Assembly (NCBI GenBank): GCA_023458755.1
Contig: JAEWYE010000064.1
Coordinates: forward strand, 25,157-89,156
Origin: Bacillota bacterium
GTDB lineage: Bacteria; Bacillota; Clostridia; Oscillospirales; Acutalibacteraceae
Direction of reading: 5' to 3'
Length of the DNA stretch: 64,000 nucleotides
Position numbers and translations under genes: made by a program. Under the pieces are notes generated by a model. It was not told the origin of the DNA. It searched no databases and saw only the letters and a program-made list of their open reading frames with translations. Positions within the stretch are counted from its first letter, which is position 1. Every line of letters starts with the position of its first letter. Shown here piece by piece: positions 61,682 to 64,000 of the stretch.

Positions 61682-61853
61682 GGGTATTCCTCCAAAATTT
61701 ATGTTTGCTTTATTATAACATAAAATCGTATCAATTTTTAATACCCTGCACATATACTTAACATTCTGGTTTGTTTTAGCACGACAGTCGCTCCAATAAA
61801 CATGTTATTCCAATAACTGATAATCAAAATCCCGTATTAGCACTTAATTTCTC

Positions 61854-61882
61854 TTGACTTTCTATGTATAACATTCTATTAT
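61854..61882 (+). promoter_or_regulatory. Sigma-A type promoter of the toxin-like locus
   Basis: TTGACT (61854-61859), 17-bp spacer, TATTAT (61877-61882), about 50 bases before the DUF4176 ATG. The rest of the 61682-61933 gap shows nothing else. Confidence 0.75.
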
Positions 61883-61933
61883 TGAACTATATACAATTTT
61901 TATTAAATATTGAAAATTATAGGAGATTTCATA

Positions 61934-62038
61934 ATGAAAAAGTTATTACCATTAGGAACCATTTTAAAACTTGAGCCACAATCAGATAAAAAAATAATGG
62001 TTATTGGTCGTCTGGTTAAAAAAGGTGCGGCAAAGTGA
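61934..62038 (+). pseudogene. DUF4176 N-terminal fragment, truncated
   Basis: 34 codons, KKLLPLGTILKLEPQSDKKI and MVIGRLVKK, then a stop after six more residues. LLPLGT...L...KIMVIGR is the start of DUF4176, a small domain typical of type VII secretion (LXG/WXG) loci, normally ~90-110 residues. AGGAG precedes the ATG at 61934. It stops two-thirds short and overlaps the next frame by 35 bases. Deleting a single A from the run of six A (62018-62023) would join it in frame to the next gene, so it is either a disrupted fusion or a deletion junction. Confidence 0.7.
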
Positions 62039-62963
62039 AGTTGCAAATGCGAACCAACTGATTGAAGACCAAATTTCTAAAATTTTTAATGAAAACTATA
62101 CCAATAAGAGTCCTATGCAGATGGAAAATACCGTAGATTCCTATTACGAGCAATGCTCCGTGTTCGCATTGGAGAATGAGAACTTTTCCCCTGCTGAACT
62201 TGTAATCTTATCACAATTAAATGAACTAATAAAAACCTGCAAAAGCCCAAAAGAGCTGCAGGTAGAAATAGAAAAATTAAAAGCAACTAACAAGTCTGAT
62301 ACAGAATATACAAAAATTATGAATTCAATAATTGACGAAAATTTTGGGAGTGCTTCTAAAACTGGTCTTACGGTTGCCGGGATAATAAAAGATGCAATGA
62401 GCAAGTATATAGAGAAGAAATATCCGGCAATGTCGGCGGCAGAGATAACAGCTATTCAAAAGAAAATCGCCAAATTATCTTTTAATTTAGAGAAACAAAG
62501 TCTAAAAATAAATGAATACACAAAACTCAACGGAAAAACATATCAAAAATATTTTAGTATTTTAAACAAAAGAAATATTCAAGAGGGTATTATAAATGAT
62601 TATTATACAGATTTAGAATATAAAGACAATATTGATAAACTCAGTAAAGGGATTATTGCCGTACAGATTGGTACCGAATTATACAAAGATATCGGTGTTA
62701 ACGGCATGGATCTTGAAGATATAACGCAGGATATGATTGTTACCGGTGGCAGTATAACAGCGGGAGCTGCAGGAAGTGCCCTAGGAACAGCAGCATTAGG
62801 TTTAGTTGCTCCTAGTGCTGCTTTGGGTCCTGCTGGAATTGCTGTATCACTTTTTGGATGTTTTGGTGGTGCATACGCTTATGATAATTGGATTCATCAA
62901 CCAGTACAGGACAAATTGGATGAAACACAAGATTGGTGGGAGGAATTTCAATGGCAAGAATAA
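62004..62963 (+). CDS. Type VII-type effector-like protein with glycine-zipper C-terminus (5' end unclear)
   Basis: A 319-residue open frame. The first ~225 residues are hydrophilic, helical and Lys/Glu-rich. Then GGSITAGAAGSALGTAALG, LVAPSAALGPAGIAVSLFG and CFGGAYAYDNW form a glycine-zipper membrane segment (~250-300), and QDWWEEFQWQE closes it. Pore-forming LXG toxins have such a C-terminus. No ribosome site precedes its nominal TTG; translation probably needs the DUF4176 start plus a frame correction. The next gene, a polytopic membrane protein, overlaps its end by 13 bases as immunity genes often do. It is not recognised by a close named family; toxin function is inferred. Confidence 0.65.
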   Translation: MVVWLKKVRQSEVANANQLIEDQISKIFNENYTNKSPMQMENTVDSYYEQCSVFALENENFSPAELVILSQLNELIKTCKSPKELQVEIEKLKATNKSDTEYTKIMNSIIDENFGSASKTGLTVAGIIKDAMSKYIEKKYPAMSAAEITAIQKKIAKLSFNLEKQSLKINEYTKLNGKTYQKYFSILNKRNIQEGIINDYYTDLEYKDNIDKLSKGIIAVQIGTELYKDIGVNGMDLEDITQDMIVTGGSITAGAAGSALGTAALGLVAPSAALGPAGIAVSLFGCFGGAYAYDNWIHQPVQDKLDETQDWWEEFQWQE

Positions 62964-63670
62964 TCGACTTTATTTTTCCTATTGCACCACTACCCAAAGA
63001 TAATAAGCAGCGAGATGCAGTTATAAAAGGATATGGAATTTTTGTTAGAAAGGACACAAAAGATTATGCAAAAGGTCTTTTATTCGAGCTGCTTCTTTTA
63101 TGGGGTGGTGTATATTCCATTTCACATGCTTATTCTACTATAAACATTTCCACATTTGTGTGTATGCTACTGCCCACATTGTTGTATATAGTAAGTCTAG
63201 TTCTGTTCATTTGCTGCAAATTTATGCGCTCCACGGATGTTGAACATGCAAAACAAACTATATCCTTGTTATGTTCTTTTGTGCTTTGTATAAGCTTTAT
63301 CAACATTTTTCTTGGATTTTTAAATTATGATTCATGGAAAAACAATAAATACATCGAATTAGATTTGCACACATATTTATTTATATTTGGAATATCAGCA
63401 TTTGCATATTATGTTGGTTATCGAATTTTTTATAAAGGCTTTAATAATCGCATGGAGAAACAACAACACAACCATGCAAATATAATAGGGTTTGAAATTC
63501 TAGGAGGTACAGTCTCCTATCTTTTCTTAAGAAATATTACTAATAATATTTTTTTGCTGATATTTTTTCCGGGTGTGTTGTTTATTGTATTTGTTTCTAC
63601 TTGGTCATTAGTCAATTATCGCCAATATGACAATATTCAACGTGCCAAGAAAGGTATGATTTATAAATAA
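62951..63670 (+). CDS. Polytopic membrane protein, candidate immunity protein
   Basis: A 239-residue protein of unknown family. The N-terminus MARIIDFIFPIAPLPKDNKQ is followed by five to six membrane segments (for example LLFELLLLWGGVYSISHAYS, FVCMLLPTLLYIVSLVLFICC, YLFIFGISAFAYYVGYRIF, IFLLIFFPGVLFIVFVSTWS). The ATG at 62951 has GGGAGG upstream, within the effector's last codons. A shortened paralogue with nearly the same N-terminus follows. Membrane immunity proteins protect against pore-forming toxins; the role is inferred from location and topology. Confidence 0.65.
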   Translation: MARIIDFIFPIAPLPKDNKQRDAVIKGYGIFVRKDTKDYAKGLLFELLLLWGGVYSISHAYSTINISTFVCMLLPTLLYIVSLVLFICCKFMRSTDVEHAKQTISLLCSFVLCISFINIFLGFLNYDSWKNNKYIELDLHTYLFIFGISAFAYYVGYRIFYKGFNNRMEKQQHNHANIIGFEILGGTVSYLFLRNITNNIFLLIFFPGVLFIVFVSTWSLVNYRQYDNIQRAKKGMIYK

Positions 63671-63689
63671 GCAGATAACCCGAAATACC

Positions 63690-63728
63690 TCACAGGATTG
63701 GTGGGAGGAACTACAATGGCAAGAATAA
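63690..63728 (+). pseudogene. Remnant 3' end of a second effector gene
   Basis: 13 codons SQDWWEELQWQE and stop, nearly identical to the end of the effector at 62928-62963 (TQDWWEEFQWQE), overlapping the next ATG by the same 13 bases. No upstream coding remains; the rest was deleted. Confidence 0.85.
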
Positions 63729-63892
63729 TTGATTTTATTTTCCCTATAGCACCTTTACCAAAGGATAAGAAAGAACGAAATGCAGTAATAGAGGGGTATG
63801 AGAGATCGTTAGAAATTTCAACCAATGGCAATATGAAATTATTGCTGATGTTATTATTCTTTTTATTTATAGGAACTGTAGTGGTATACTGA
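63716..63892 (+). pseudogene. Truncated immunity-like paralogue, cut by an insertion sequence
   Basis: 58 codons starting MARIIDFIFPIAPLPKDKKE, paralogous to the protein at 62951. After the first membrane segment (LLLMLLFFLFIGTVVVY) the frame meets TGA at 63890-63892, which seems to lie in the left end of the inserted IS. About 180 residues of the presumed 239 are missing. GGGAGG precedes the ATG at 63716. Confidence 0.75.
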
Positions 63893-64000
63893 ACTTGTAA
63901 CGCTCCTGCCTAATGGATTATAATATCTATGAGAAAAGGAGTACGCCATGCAAACAATTACTGAGGAAACCAAGAAAAAAGTTGTAAAACTACATATTCA
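63887..64000 (+). mobile_element. Left end of an insertion sequence, IS3-family-like, runs past the window edge
   Basis: The terminal ~60 bases before the transposase include TTGTAA (63895-63900), an 18-bp spacer and TATAAT (63919-63924), a promoter for the transposase. The exact border is inferred from where the immunity paralogue breaks off (about 63887-63891). The terminal repeat cannot be confirmed because the right end is outside. Confidence 0.65.
63948..64000 (+). CDS. Transposase OrfA, 5' end only
   Basis: The frame reads MQTITEETKKKVVKLHI up to the window edge, after AAAGGAG and a 6-nt spacing. This matches the opening of IS3-family OrfA helix-turn-helix proteins (charged first helix with the VVKLH pattern). 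Only 17 complete codons are visible. Confidence 0.6.
   Translation, partial: MQTITEETKKKVVKLHI

Noticed and set aside
62018..62023. Programmed frameshift site in the A6 run of the DUF4176-effector join
   Set aside because: The shift needed is +1, no known slippery heptamer is in the right phase, and no stimulatory structure is evident; an indel or deletion is simpler.
1..64000. CRISPR array, rRNA genes, prophage or replication origin
   Set aside because: No regularly spaced short repeats, rRNA-like sequence, phage structural genes or DnaA-box cluster were seen.

Overview
The window is chromosomal DNA of a spore-forming, low-to-mid GC Gram-positive anaerobe. A complete eight-gene spoIIIA operon, yunB, a fused ispH-rpsA gene, Prp with an N-terminally extended L27, LuxS, and frequent TTG/GTG starts with strong AGGAGG-type ribosome sites all point to class Clostridia, most likely the Oscillospiraceae/Ruminococcaceae. 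That placement is inferred from gene content and style; no 16S gene is present. Most genes lie on the minus strand.

Layout. About 1-33.8 kb is core chromosome on the minus strand: murA (cut by the left edge), a LysM/G5/M23 envelope peptidase, luxS with a zinc-dependent phospholipase-C-like gene, a polar amino acid ABC transporter, an RluA-type pseudouridine synthase, ilvE, an RsmF-like methyltransferase, yitT, mrnC, obgE, rpmA, prp, rplU (with leader), an ATP-grasp gene, ispA, xseB, xseA, a Kae1-like gene, nusB, spoIIIAA-AH, ligA, yunB, ispH-rpsA, plsC, cmk, a BaiN-type flavoprotein and a MurR/RpiR regulator. One small gene (10956-11132) lies on the plus strand.

About 33.8-43.7 kb is accessory. 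A plus-strand redox cluster (flavodoxin, broken aldo/keto reductase, iron alcohol dehydrogenase, FMN reductase, cupin, MerR regulator) starts from a promoter with the long spacer and palindrome typical of MerR control; the regulator has a cysteine where AdhR/NmlR sensors carry theirs. An AT-rich minus-strand trio follows: a YidC-like domain fused to an LtaS/sulfatase-like phosphotransferase domain, a TagB/TagF-like glycerophosphotransferase and a CPBP protease. Two copies of a degenerate repeat flank the trio, and a tRNA-Ala(CGC) gene lies at the right.

About 43.8-61.7 kb holds nth; a SipW surface-protein operon (SipW signal peptidase, three SipW-type substrates, a PPATG-anchored protein and a 1113-residue anchor-A/fibro-slime protein); an O-antigen-ligase-like protein; a P-type ATPase on the plus strand; then an amidase, polysaccharide deacetylase, alpha/beta hydrolase, hemolysin III-like protein, PflX-type radical SAM protein and pgeF.

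The right end (61.8-64 kb, plus strand) looks like part of a type VII-secretion polymorphic-toxin locus. A truncated DUF4176 gene runs out of frame into an effector-like protein with a glycine-zipper C-terminus. It overlaps by 13 nt a polytopic membrane protein that is probably its immunity protein. A second, decayed effector-tail/immunity module follows and is cut off by an insertion sequence whose transposase starts at the right edge.

An interspersed ~140-160 bp repeat with internal hairpins (4594-4752, 27193-27352, 53462-53600) looks like a small non-autonomous mobile or structured element. Most operons end at clear intrinsic terminators.
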